Shown here piece by piece: positions 1 through 8,990 of a stretch of DNA of 64,000 nt. The DNA comes from Shewanella litoralis. Its GTDB lineage: Bacteria > Pseudomonadota > Gammaproteobacteria > Enterobacterales > Shewanellaceae. The stretch spans positions 186,001-250,000 of the forward strand of contig NZ_WSRZ01000002.1 of the NCBI RefSeq assembly GCF_009828585.1, given 5' to 3'. Positions within the stretch are counted from its first letter, which is position 1. The number at the start of each line of letters is the position of its first letter. The notes beneath the pieces were generated by a model. The model worked only from the letters and a program-made list of their open reading frames with translations, was not told the origin of the DNA and did no database searches. The position numbers and the translations under genes are program-made.

Positions 1-270
1 TATCATGTTAGCCATGCTGGAGGACGAAACCCTGAAACATTGCCTGTTAACGCCTTTGAAGCAGAAGGGCGCAGAGTGGCAAGGTTTTGGGAACATGGGC
101 ATACACCGTCGATATTACCATCTGATCTGCCAAGTTGGTTGCCATCGGCTGTGACCCATAGGTTTGTAGCCGCTGAAAAGGTCAGTGAATTTGTTGTACC
201 AGAGGCCGAAAGTATCAATCCTGATTACCCTAATACCCTGGATTTACGCCGACAACCTAAGTTTAAGTAA
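1..270 (+). CDS. DUF2126 (transglutaminase-associated) protein, C-terminal end only
   Basis: The frame is open from base 1 to a TAA at 268-270 and gives the last 89 residues of a larger protein that begins outside the window. The end carries the pattern [18 protein letters not shown], then [13 protein letters not shown] and a final [12 protein letters not shown]. As I recall the family, this is how the very large (about 1,100 residue) DUF2126 proteins end; they pair a transglutaminase-like domain with an amidoligase-type domain. The next four genes are the usual partners of DUF2126 in predicted peptide-ligase clusters, which supports the call. There is a 229-nt gap before the next gene, with no clear terminator. 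The function is predicted only: peptide or amide bond formation by this cluster has been proposed from comparative genomics. Confidence 0.75.
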   Translation, partial: YHVSHAGGRNPETLPVNAFEAEGRRVARFWEHGHTPSILPSDLPSWLPSAVTHRFVAAEKVSEFVVPEAESINPDYPNTLDLRRQPKFK

Positions 271-499
271 TCATAGCGATATTTGTATCATTCCACCGTA
301 AATAATCTTAAAGTGGAATGATACAGGGGCGGTCGATTTGTCATAGTTGCAGGGCCAAATAACATTGGTTTTTGACCCTGCATTTGTGACTCTATGTAAG
401 ATGGTTATTGCCTTACTTTTGGGCAGCAATTCACCGACGCAACAGCCCCTCATGACCTTATGCATTTATCACTGTGTACTTAGATGAGTGTGATTATTG

Positions 500-3043
500 A
501 TGTTAAAACGGAGCGCGTTCAATTTGTATATTAAGTATAGCACTATGGCTGAATTGCCGACTTGGCTTTTTAAGTACCTAAATACATCACATGCTCATGA
601 CGAACTCGCTAATCACAGCGGTAAGAGTCCAGATCATTGGGATGCCTTGTTTAATCGATTATCAAGTTTAACCTCAGAAGATGTCAGCGAGCGCGCTATC
701 GAAATCAGCCAATTATTCCAAAATGGCAATATTCAACTCGCCCGAAATCAAAAATGGCATTTTGATCCTTTACCCTTTATGTTTTCTAAAACTGATTGGG
801 CTTTATTGGAAGCTGGCATAAAACAAAGGACTGTATTACTTAATAAGATCCAGCATGATATTTATGGCGAGCAAACATTACTGCTCGATGGACATATTCC
901 TGCCCAGCAATTATTTCAAGATAATAACTACCTGCGAGAAGGCTTTAACCTGCCTCAAAATGAGTTAAACCTGTTTTTTACCGCGCTGGATATTTACCGG
1001 GCGCCTTCGGGCGAATTTAAGGTCCTTGTTGATCATTGTCAGTGTCCTTTAGGTTTAGGGTTATTGCTTGAAAGCCGTATTATCGCGCGGCGTGTGATGG
1101 CTGAAGAATTTGCCGAATGTAATGTGCAACAAATTAAAGGCTTTTTGGAACGATTTACCGACACTATTAACGAATATACTCGCTACATGGATGACCCAAG
1201 GATTGTGATCCTCACTCAAGGTGTTGATGATCCTAACTATAATGAACATGCTTTTCTATCAACTTACTTTGGCTATACCTTAGTACAAAGTGCTGACTTA
1301 ACCGTACGACATGGTGAAGTTTGCCTAAAGTCGTTGCCAGGTTTAGGCAAAATAAACGTGATTCTTAGGTGGATACCCGATCGCAGTATTGATTCGTTAG
1401 AACAAACAGAATATTCACTTCATGGCATCCCTGGGCTACTTCAAGCTGTACGAGAAGGTACAGTTAAAGTGCTTAACCCATTTGGCAGCGGCGTATTGTC
1501 ATCACCTGCGATTCAATGCCGCCTCGATGAGTTGTCACTTCATCTTTTAAACGAACCATTGCTGATTGGCGAGCCGAGTCATTATGACCTTGAACAAGCC
1601 AAAACACTTGATTGGAGTTTGCTTGAATTAGTCAGCTACAGCGATAAGCAATTTAAACTCGATGGAAAGAGTGAAGCAGATAAAATTCGTGCCGTCATCT
1701 CTAAGCACCCTGGCGACTATTTTTTTCAAGAAAAGCCCATATTTAGCAGTGCACCTTTTTGGAGCGACGGCAAACTCGTTTCTAAGCCTGTGGTATTTAG
1801 GTGCTATGCATTGACCACTGAAAATGGCGTGGAAGTATTGCCTTCTGCTTTATGTTTTTCTAACGAAAACGATAAAGATCCGAGTGTATCGGGTTGGCTC
1901 AAAGACACCTGGATTAATACTGCAGACAATCTTGTGGCAGATGTTCAAAATATGCCCGTTCCAATCAGAAAAAGAATGGATGTGACTCTGCTAGAAGGTG
2001 TTGTGTCGAGTCGCACTGCTGAACATTTGTTTTGGTTAGGCCGGTATTTAGAGCGCAGTGAAAACACCGTTCGTATATTGCGTATTTTTATAGACAGATA
2101 CACTGAGTTAGCGATTTACCCAAGTACCATGCGCCGAAATATTGTGATGCGATTGTTAAGTGCCATTAAATCTCAGCATATTGTATATCCTTATATTGAA
2201 CCGATAGACGTTTTAGATGAGTGTGACACTGAGCAGGCCAAGCAAATGGCATTTCAACTCCTTGCCGATGAACAATGCGCTGGGAGTATTATTAATACCC
2301 TAACGTATTTGTTTAATGCCACGTTGCAAATACAGGAGTTATTATCTAATGATAGTCGTCGGATTATAGAAGATATTAACGAGCAAATTCAGAGGCTTAA
2401 GCGGGTGGCTGTTAACATATCCGCACGAGGGATACAAAGTAGTCTGGACCAAATTATCGGCTCTATTATGGCGTTTAACGGTTCGATTACCGACTGTATG
2501 CCTAATAGTAATGGTTGGTTTATGTTAGAAATTGGCCGCAGAGTTGAACGCAGTATTCAAATAACCTCACTTAGTGCATCGTTATTGTCTGAAGAAGCTG
2601 TCGAGACAGAAGAACTCGGAGTATTAGAAGCGGTATTGAGTTGCCAGGTGAGTTTAGTCACTCACAAACGCCGCTATCGCATGTACCAAAGCATTGGAAC
2701 TGGCATTGAATTAATGATGTTAGATGCAGAGTACCCACGTTCATTATTATTTCAGTTAGAACAAATCGATTTACTTTGCCAAAACCTGCCAATTAAACGG
2801 CGCCCTGGGGTGATATCGGCACACGAAAAAGCCATTTTACTTTCTAAAACCACGTGTTATTTAACCGAGAAAGATTATTTACAACACAGTGTCGATGGCC
2901 AACGTAAACAGTTACTTGAGTTTAGTCATAATATTCGAACCAATTTGAATACATTTTGCGATGTATTGCTAGTTCAATATTTTTCTCATACCCAAACGGC
3001 CAGTAAATTAAACTGGTCTAATATTGAGCAAATTCAGTCGTGA
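500..3043 (+). CDS. Fused circularly permuted ATP-grasp (DUF404/DUF407) + alpha-E (DUF403) protein
   Basis: 847 residues. Residues 1 to about 490 match the circularly permuted ATP-grasp type found in predicted peptide ligases. From about residue 500 (SRTAEHLFWLGRYLERSEN) the alpha-E helical domain follows, in the same form as the separate protein at 5436. The start is uncertain: TTG at 497, ATG at 500 and ATG at 545 (MAELPTWLF) are in frame, and none has a good ribosome site. The ATP-grasp half looks decayed. The glycine-rich loop seen as KPANESGGYG in the separate protein is not recognisable, and the later TGGLTR motif is replaced by LPSALCF. It may therefore be a non-catalytic partner. It overlaps the next gene by four bases (GTGA), so the two are translationally coupled. 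Substrate unknown. Confidence 0.85.
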   Translation: MLKRSAFNLYIKYSTMAELPTWLFKYLNTSHAHDELANHSGKSPDHWDALFNRLSSLTSEDVSERAIEISQLFQNGNIQLARNQKWHFDPLPFMFSKTDWALLEAGIKQRTVLLNKIQHDIYGEQTLLLDGHIPAQQLFQDNNYLREGFNLPQNELNLFFTALDIYRAPSGEFKVLVDHCQCPLGLGLLLESRIIARRVMAEEFAECNVQQIKGFLERFTDTINEYTRYMDDPRIVILTQGVDDPNYNEHAFLSTYFGYTLVQSADLTVRHGEVCLKSLPGLGKINVILRWIPDRSIDSLEQTEYSLHGIPGLLQAVREGTVKVLNPFGSGVLSSPAIQCRLDELSLHLLNEPLLIGEPSHYDLEQAKTLDWSLLELVSYSDKQFKLDGKSEADKIRAVISKHPGDYFFQEKPIFSSAPFWSDGKLVSKPVVFRCYALTTENGVEVLPSALCFSNENDKDPSVSGWLKDTWINTADNLVADVQNMPVPIRKRMDVTLLEGVVSSRTAEHLFWLGRYLERSENTVRILRIFIDRYTELAIYPSTMRRNIVMRLLSAIKSQHIVYPYIEPIDVLDECDTEQAKQMAFQLLADEQCAGSIINTLTYLFNATLQIQELLSNDSRRIIEDINEQIQRLKRVAVNISARGIQSSLDQIIGSIMAFNGSITDCMPNSNGWFMLEIGRRVERSIQITSLSASLLSEEAVETEELGVLEAVLSCQVSLVTHKRRYRMYQSIGTGIELMMLDAEYPRSLLFQLEQIDLLCQNLPIKRRPGVISAHEKAILLSKTTCYLTEKDYLQHSVDGQRKQLLEFSHNIRTNLNTFCDVLLVQYFSHTQTASKLNWSNIEQIQS

Positions 3044-3918
3044 AATATAAAATTAAACACTCAACAACATATCAATATGCTGATTTTGTTAGTTTATGTC
3101 AGAATCATGCCCGATTAACACCTAAAACAAATCGTGGCCAAATATGCCATAGCAGCCAGATTGAAATTACCCCACCGACGAGTTACTTACAGCAATTTAT
3201 CGATTATTTTGATAACACCGTTACCGTGTTTGAAATCACTCAGCAACATAAAATGCTCACTGTCACCATGGTGAGTGAAGTCGAGTTATTAGTCAGTGCC
3301 AATGAAAATTTAAATAAAGTGGATATGACTTGGACTAAGGCTCGTGACTTATTAAATAAACCGACAACACATCAACTATTAAAAGCATCCGAATTTACGA
3401 TGCCCTCTCAACATACGCCAATCGATGAAATGGTTAAAGCCTATGCATTAGTGTCATTTAAGCCAGGTGTCAGTTTAATTTCTGCATGTAAAGATTTAAT
3501 GGCACGAATTTTTCATGAGTTTTTATATGATCCTGGTTTTACAACCATAAGCACACCTTTAAGTGTTGTATTTGCACAAAAAAAGGGCGTTTGTCAGGAT
3601 TTTGCCCACTTTGCGTTAGCGTGTTTGCGTAGTATGGGGTTAGCAGGAAGGTATGTAAGTGGCTATATCGAAACATTACCTCCAGAAGGTGAAGAAAAAT
3701 TAGAAGGCGCGGATGCCACCCATGCCTGGTTTGCGGTGTTTGTTCCTCATTTTGGTTGGGTTGATTTTGACCCAACAAACAATGTATTACCTAAAGAACA
3801 ACATATTACTTTAGCGTTCGGCCGTGATTTTTCTGATGTCACCCCTCTTAAAGGAGTGGTATTTGGTGGTGGTAATCAGCTACTTGGTGTCGCAGTGGAT
3901 ATGATCAGATTAGATTAA
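3040..3918 (+). CDS. Transglutaminase family protein (transglutaminase-like cysteine peptidase/ligase)
   Basis: 292 residues, starting with GTG inside the stop of the upstream gene. The N-terminal 130 residues form the beta-rich domain that precedes bacterial transglutaminase cores. The core has a full catalytic triad: Cys185 in GVCQDFAHF, His228 in DATHAWF and Asp242 or Asp244 in WVDFDP. Such proteins act on peptide or isopeptide bonds, and in this cluster type they are predicted to cut or link the product of the ATP-grasp ligases. No signal peptide is visible, so it is probably cytoplasmic. It lies between the fused ATP-grasp/alpha-E gene and the separate ATP-grasp gene, all on the same strand, and is most likely part of one operon. 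Confidence 0.9.
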   Translation: MKYKIKHSTTYQYADFVSLCQNHARLTPKTNRGQICHSSQIEITPPTSYLQQFIDYFDNTVTVFEITQQHKMLTVTMVSEVELLVSANENLNKVDMTWTKARDLLNKPTTHQLLKASEFTMPSQHTPIDEMVKAYALVSFKPGVSLISACKDLMARIFHEFLYDPGFTTISTPLSVVFAQKKGVCQDFAHFALACLRSMGLAGRYVSGYIETLPPEGEEKLEGADATHAWFAVFVPHFGWVDFDPTNNVLPKEQHITLAFGRDFSDVTPLKGVVFGGGNQLLGVAVDMIRLD

Positions 3919-3979
3919 TTTGCATGAATCTAATCATTTCAATATTCGATATGACTTATTGGTTTATAGGCGGAAGTGT

Positions 3980-5434
3980 ATGAGAATTGATTGGAAAACG
4001 TACAACACCAAAGGTTTTTTTGATGAATTAGTTGACGGACAAGGAAACGTCAGATTACACGGACAAAAATTAGCTCATTTTTTTGAAAATCTCTCAGCAG
4101 ATGAATTAAAAAAAGCGAGATCAGTAGCCGATTTAGCCATTAAAGAAATGGGCATTACCTTCACGGTTTATAATGAAGGTAGCATGATTGATAGGGCCTG
4201 GCCTTTTGATATTATCCCTCGTACGATTGGCAAAAATGAATGGCAAAAAATCGAGCTGGGTTTAAAGCAACGTGTTGAAGCGTTAAATCTGTTTATTAAT
4301 GATTTATATCATGATCAAAAGATCATTAAAGACGGTGTATTTCCAAGGGACTTACTCGAAAAGTCGGTTAATTTTCGACAACAGTGTGTCGGGATTACTC
4401 CGCCAAATAAAATTTGGGCGCATATTTGTGGTTCAGATTTAGTTCGTGACGGTAAGGGCACTGTGTATGTATTAGAAGATAACTTACGCGTTCCTTCTGG
4501 TGTCTCATATATGCTTGAAAACCGCTCAGTTATGAAGCGGGTTTTTCCTGAGTTATTTGAGCAAATGTCTATTTTGCCTATCGATGATTACCCCTCGCAA
4601 TTGTTTGATATGTTAGCCGCCATGTCGCCTCGTCCACAGGACAAACCCGAAGTGGTTGTATTAACCCCAGGGGTGTTTAATTCTGCCTATTTTGAACATT
4701 GTTATCTTGCTCAAGAAATGGGCTGCGAATTAGTAGAAGGTCGGGATTTGGTGGTTGAAAAAGATGATTGCGTCTATATGAGAACCATTACTGGTTTGCA
4801 ACGTGTGGATGTGATTTATCGTCGTATTGATGACCTATTTTTAGACCCTGAAGTGTTTTTACCTGATTCTCAATTAGGCGTACCGGGATTAATGCGCGCA
4901 TGGTCTAAAGGGAATGTCGCTTTGGTGAATGCGCCTGGTGCAGGAGTGGCAGACGATAAGGTGGTATACGCCTATGTGCCAGAAATTATTAAATATTACC
5001 TCAATGAAGAGCCTAAGCTCGAGAACGTGCCAACCTACAAGTGCCTTGATGAAAAAGAATGCGATTATGTTATCAAAAATATTGATAAATTAGTCGTGAA
5101 GCCAGCAAATGAGTCAGGTGGATATGGTTTATTAATTGGGCCTAAATCCACCAAAAAAGAACAACAACTTTGTATTGAACAAATTAAAGCCGACCCACGT
5201 AATTGGGTTGCCCAACCGACGTTAAGTTTATCTACTGTTCCAACTTTCGACGGCCCAGAACCCGATGGACGCCATGTTGATTTACGACCCTTTATTTTAT
5301 CATCAGGTAAAGATGTTCAAGTCACTACTGGTGGGTTAACTCGTGTCGCCATGAATAAAGGATCGTTAGTGGTTAACTCATCTCAAGGTGGCGGCAGTAA
5401 AGACACATGGATTGTTGACGAAGAGGCGGAATAA
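3980..5434 (+). CDS. Circularly permuted ATP-grasp protein (DUF404/DUF407)
   Basis: 484 residues from ATG 3980 (MRIDWKTYNTKGFFDE); an earlier in-frame ATG at 3920 would add 20 residues that do not resemble the family. Predicted ATP-dependent carboxylate-amine ligase. Its ATP-grasp signatures look intact: a glycine-rich loop at K374-G383 (KPANESGGYG), RRIDDLFLDP in the middle of the protein, LRPF near 439 and TTGGLTR at 449-455. The N-terminal part contains the family pattern RAWPFDIIPR. It ends one base before the start of the separate alpha-E gene, so the two are cotranscribed. This is the probable active ligase of the cluster. The substrate is not known for this organism. Confidence 0.88.
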   Translation: MRIDWKTYNTKGFFDELVDGQGNVRLHGQKLAHFFENLSADELKKARSVADLAIKEMGITFTVYNEGSMIDRAWPFDIIPRTIGKNEWQKIELGLKQRVEALNLFINDLYHDQKIIKDGVFPRDLLEKSVNFRQQCVGITPPNKIWAHICGSDLVRDGKGTVYVLEDNLRVPSGVSYMLENRSVMKRVFPELFEQMSILPIDDYPSQLFDMLAAMSPRPQDKPEVVVLTPGVFNSAYFEHCYLAQEMGCELVEGRDLVVEKDDCVYMRTITGLQRVDVIYRRIDDLFLDPEVFLPDSQLGVPGLMRAWSKGNVALVNAPGAGVADDKVVYAYVPEIIKYYLNEEPKLENVPTYKCLDEKECDYVIKNIDKLVVKPANESGGYGLLIGPKSTKKEQQLCIEQIKADPRNWVAQPTLSLSTVPTFDGPEPDGRHVDLRPFILSSGKDVQVTTGGLTRVAMNKGSLVVNSSQGGGSKDTWIVDEEAE

Positions 5435-5435
5435 T

Positions 5436-6389
5436 ATGCTATCAAGAGTAGGTGAAACCTTATATTGGGTGTCTCGTTATATTGAACGTGCTGAAAATGT
5501 CGCGCGGGTGATTAATGTAAACAATATGCTGTTGCTGGATTTGCCAAAAGGTGTTTGTACTGGCTGGGGGCCTTTAATTGATATTATTGGTGCACGACAA
5601 GCTTATTTAGAAAACAATGCCGATTTTTCAGAGTCAAAAGCCCTTAAATACTTATTAGTTGGCAAAGATAATCCTTCTTCAATCTTAAACTCTATTATAT
5701 CAGCGCGAGAAAGCGCTCGAACCATCAGAGATGTCATACCAAGGGATGTCTGGGAAGAGATTAATTCGTTATATTATTATGTTAAAAATAATCAAAGCGA
5801 AGGCCTGAGTAAGCGCGGTCGCTTTGCTTATTTAAAAAAGGTCATTGAGTCAGCACACCTTATTTTTGGTACGTTAAACGCGACGATTAATCATGATAAT
5901 GGCTACATTTTCATTCGATTCGGCTCAATGATTGAACGAGCGGATATGTCATCACGTATTTTAGATATTCGCTCAGAAACACTGATTACTAATGAAGAAG
6001 CAAAACCTTATGAAAATATTCAATGGATCAGTTTATTGCGTTCTTTAAGTGCGTATCAAATGTATCGTCAAGAAATGGGAGTAAGAGTGCAACGTGCTGA
6101 TGTAATTGAATTTGTGATGCGCAACGAAGTGTTTCCGCGTTCAATCTTATTTTGCCTCAATGAAATGAAATCACTGATAGATCCATTGGTAAATTCGGTC
6201 TCTATTATTGCGATTATTGATAATGCAAGACATGACTTGAAGGAAAAGAACGTTAGAGATCTTAAAAATGGCTTTTTGCATAATTACGTTGATGAAATAC
6301 AAATAAAGTTAGCGGCAATTCATAACGCATTAGCTGAGTCATATTTTTTAAAATCGCCTTCTCAAACACAATCTCAATCACAAAGTTAG
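5436..6389 (+). CDS. Alpha-E domain protein (DUF403)
   Basis: 317 residues starting at ATG 5436 (MLSRVGETLYWVSRYIERAENVARV), preceded by the purine-rich AAGAGGCGGA. One base separates it from the ATP-grasp stop. The whole protein is the all-helical alpha-E domain, which always travels with circularly permuted ATP-grasp proteins and transglutaminases. Residues 1-25 carry the conserved WxxRYxERAEN core and a second conserved stretch lies around FIRFGSMIERADMSSRILD. The domain has no assigned activity. It may hold the growing peptide or act as an adaptor for the ligase. The C-terminal tail is a short run of Ser and Gln (SPSQTQSQSQS). Confidence 0.9.
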   Translation: MLSRVGETLYWVSRYIERAENVARVINVNNMLLLDLPKGVCTGWGPLIDIIGARQAYLENNADFSESKALKYLLVGKDNPSSILNSIISARESARTIRDVIPRDVWEEINSLYYYVKNNQSEGLSKRGRFAYLKKVIESAHLIFGTLNATINHDNGYIFIRFGSMIERADMSSRILDIRSETLITNEEAKPYENIQWISLLRSLSAYQMYRQEMGVRVQRADVIEFVMRNEVFPRSILFCLNEMKSLIDPLVNSVSIIAIIDNARHDLKEKNVRDLKNGFLHNYVDEIQIKLAAIHNALAESYFLKSPSQTQSQSQS

Positions 6390-6393
6390 TTAA

Positions 6394-6825
6394 GTCCGTT
6401 TAGCGACATACCGCGCCAGTAAAACGATTTTTGATGTACCCGCAACAAACTGGAGGTTGGTGGGCCGCTGGGTAGGACACATGAAAAAGGGGCAATTTAT
6501 ACAACCGGCATTGGCTAAAGCTGACAGTATACCGGGCGAGCTCGCCCTGGGTTGGTTGGTTCACTATGTTATCGGTATTGCTTACGGTTTGATATTGATG
6601 GTGTGTTTTGGGTCGCAGTGGTTAAACACGCCCACATTGTTAGCACCATTATTAGTGTCCTGGATTGGGCTTGCTGCGCCGTTCTTTATTATGATGCCGG
6701 GTATGGGCGCGGGTATTGCAGGAGCCAACACCCCAAAACCTGCAGTGGTCAGATTTAAAAGTACAGTAGGTCATACTGTATTTGGCCTAGGGATGTTCAT
6801 CACGGCGCAATTAATCAGTGGTTAG
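6394..6825 (+). pseudogene. 5'-truncated DUF2938 membrane protein
   Basis: The frame is open from 6394 and encodes a DUF2938-type protein: FDVPATNWRLVGRWVGHMKKGQF, then three membrane segments and the family block APFFIMMPGMGAGIAGANTPKP, ending with HTVFGLGMFITAQLISG. Normal family members have about 20 more residues at the front, with the first membrane helix. Here a stop at 6391-6393, two bases after the previous gene, cuts that part off. In-frame starts remain at TTG 6457, GTG 6460 and ATG 6481, so a shortened protein of about 115-120 residues could still be made. I read it as the remnant of a deletion that joined it to the ATP-grasp/alpha-E operon. Confidence 0.7.
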
Positions 6826-6983
6826 CCTTGTTCATATAAGTCAATCTTCTTGGCTGAGAGTGTGACGAATAAATACGGGGCATTGTATGGCTGCAATGGC
6901 TCAATATTTGTCACAAACTCTGTCATCCCGCGAGTTTGGCACTGATACATTTCTCATTGCTCTTCATATTCAAGAGCTTCATT

Positions 6984-7276
6984 TATACCCAATCAACTTG
7001 AAGATACGTGTTTCAGAGCTTCACCGTGTTTTCAATACTAGGCGCGTTAATGCGGTAATGTAGGTACCTTATAAATTAACGCAACAACGCTCTTGATTTA
7101 ATAATCAGGGGAACACGGTGAAACTCCCAAAGGGCAAGTTTTACACGTGTTTATGCTGCGGCTTATGTTAATTTAGCTGATTTTGGAAAGGGAACACCAT
7201 TACCCGCAATCAATGCCTTGCCTAAACGCGTGTAAATTCTTGCTGAAATCGAGCATCTTCAGGTTGTTTGGGTATA
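6984..7276. mobile_element. MITE-like element, copy 1 (293 bp)
   Basis: The ends are 22-bp inverted repeats matching at 20 positions and beginning TATACCCAA. Inside are two more inverted pairs: CTTCACCGTGTT with AACACGGTGAA, and a longer pair around AAACGCGTGTAAA. A copy at 24626-24891 has the same sequence apart from small indels. It encodes no protein. The structure (terminal repeats starting TA, no gene, several copies) fits a miniature inverted-repeat element moved in trans by a transposase not present here. It fills most of the 696-base gap between 6826 and 7521; the remainder shows no gene. Confidence 0.8.
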
Positions 7277-7521
7277 ACACCTTTAAATGAATGCTCATTT
7301 CAAGCTAAATCGGCTATTTCACATACAGTGTAAGCTTGCAGAACCATGTTGTTTGATATTAGCAATGAGGTTTAATCCTGTTTTTGCACAGACAATTGTT
7401 ATCAATAGGGGCGTTGTCTCCGCGATATGGTGTAGAATAGGCCATCAGAATAAGCCGCAAGTAATGCTCTAGGAGCATTTGTGGCATGCCGCTTTAAATT
7501 TTTAATGTAAACGAGATTTTA

Positions 7522-8736
7522 ATGTCAAACGTAACTTCCCTCGAGCTAAATGGCTTTGTACAAGAATGCGCTAACGCGTTAACAGACAACACATTACAAC
7601 GTTTAGTGTTTTCCAAATACCGTGGCGACGATAAAGAGCTTAATCGTATTGCTGTACGTAGCGTAGAGCTAAAGGGCCAACGTCTTGCATCTTGTTTATA
7701 TGAATATTGCACCAATCACATTACCAAAAATGTTGAGCAAACAGATGCTAGCAGCCTTTTCCTACAATGGTTAGGGGGGGACTTTCAAAGTGCACATTTA
7801 ATCACTCATGAGTGGGAAGTGCAGTTGAGCATCAGTAAAAAAGGCAAAGTGCTAATCAATAAATACCGCAATAAAAATGCGCCAAAAACCAACGACAAGC
7901 AAATTAGCACCGATGACACATTGTCACACAATCGGGCCAAAAATCGCTTTGTTGAACAAGACCGTCCTTACTTACGCGAGCTAGGTATTACCGATGCCAA
8001 AGGCGAGATTATTCCGTCAATGTCGCGTAAGTGGAAACAAATTAATAAATTTATTGAAGTATTATCACGTGCCATTGATAACACCGGCTTAGCCGATAAA
8101 AATGAAGTGCATATTGCTGATTTTGGTTCGGGTAAGGCCTATTTAACCTTTGCCGTGCATGACTATTTTATTGATAAGTTGCAGGTGAACACCCAGGTAA
8201 CTGGAGTCGAGTTACGCCAGGGGTTAGTTGATTTATGCAATCAAACTGCGGCAAAGCTAGCGTTAACTGGGATTAAGTTTGAACAAGGCGATGTACAGCA
8301 CTTTAAAGCTCAAGGCATTAACATCATGATTGCCTTGCATGCGTGTGATATTGCGACTGATTATGCGCTGCATATGGGGATCCGCACCGGGGCTGAAATT
8401 ATTATGTGTTCGCCATGTTGTCACAAACAAATTCGCCCACAAATGCAAAGCCCACAGCTGCTTGCACCATTATTGCAACATGGTATTCATTTAGGTCAAG
8501 AAGCCGAAATGGTCACCGATGGCTTACGCGCATTATTATTAGAAGCACACGGTTACGACACCCAGGTATTTGAGTTTATTTCACTTGAGCACACCAGCAA
8601 AAACAAAATGATTTTAGCGCAAAAACGTAAGCAACCACGTGATAATAGCGCTATTTTACAACAAATTGCTGACATTAAAGCGTTTTATGGCATTAAAGAA
8701 CAATGCCTAGAAACCTTGCTTAATAAGCTGCCCTAA
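7522..8736 (+). CDS. Class I SAM-dependent methyltransferase (Methyltransf_32-like)
   Basis: 404 residues. The C-terminal half is a Rossmann-type methyltransferase: motif I is IADFGSGKAYLTFAVHDY, then GVELRQGLVDLC for the ribose-binding acidic residue, and IALHACDIATDYAL followed by CSPCCHKQ. The LHACD and SPCCHK patterns are typical of the family that includes eukaryotic METTL25-like proteins and many uncharacterised bacterial ones. The N-terminal 150 residues are family-specific and may bind the substrate, perhaps RNA. It starts at ATG 7522 without a strong ribosome site and stands alone. The substrate is unknown. Confidence 0.8.
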   Translation: MSNVTSLELNGFVQECANALTDNTLQRLVFSKYRGDDKELNRIAVRSVELKGQRLASCLYEYCTNHITKNVEQTDASSLFLQWLGGDFQSAHLITHEWEVQLSISKKGKVLINKYRNKNAPKTNDKQISTDDTLSHNRAKNRFVEQDRPYLRELGITDAKGEIIPSMSRKWKQINKFIEVLSRAIDNTGLADKNEVHIADFGSGKAYLTFAVHDYFIDKLQVNTQVTGVELRQGLVDLCNQTAAKLALTGIKFEQGDVQHFKAQGINIMIALHACDIATDYALHMGIRTGAEIIMCSPCCHKQIRPQMQSPQLLAPLLQHGIHLGQEAEMVTDGLRALLLEAHGYDTQVFEFISLEHTSKNKMILAQKRKQPRDNSAILQQIADIKAFYGIKEQCLETLLNKLP

Positions 8737-8772
8737 GTTGCTAAGTTGCTAAGTTGCTAAGTTGCTAAGTTG
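8733..8772 (+). repeat. Five tandem copies of the octamer CTAAGTTG
   Basis: Five perfect 8-bp units run from 8733 to 8772. The TAA stop of the methyltransferase gene is the TAA of the first unit. A change in repeat number would not alter the protein, because the stop lies in unit one. Confidence 0.95.
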
Positions 8773-8789
8773 ATTAGGTATCAATCACG

Positions 8790-8819
8790 AAAGGCACATT
8801 ATTGTTGATGTGTCTTTTT
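8790..8819 (+). terminator. Probable rho-independent terminator of the methyltransferase gene
   Basis: AAAGGCACAT pairs with ATGTGTCTTT (one G-T pair) around an 8-base loop, followed by more T. It is AT-rich and therefore a moderate terminator. Confidence 0.55.
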
Positions 8820-8990
8820 GACTAAATTTGAGTGACTTACGGTGGACTAAAAGCTGTATTGCGCTCTGAACGAAAACGCATTGCCATAACCAAACGCTTT
8901 ACCATCTTCTTGATGCTCAGCACGTATCCAGGTCAATATTGATGTGCTTTAAGCCGGCTTGATTGATATCTCAAGCCGAACACTTAGGCA

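Noticed and set aside
7287-7472. 61-codon frame after MITE copy 1
   Set aside because: No ribosome site or similarity, and it ends in the leader of the methyltransferase gene.
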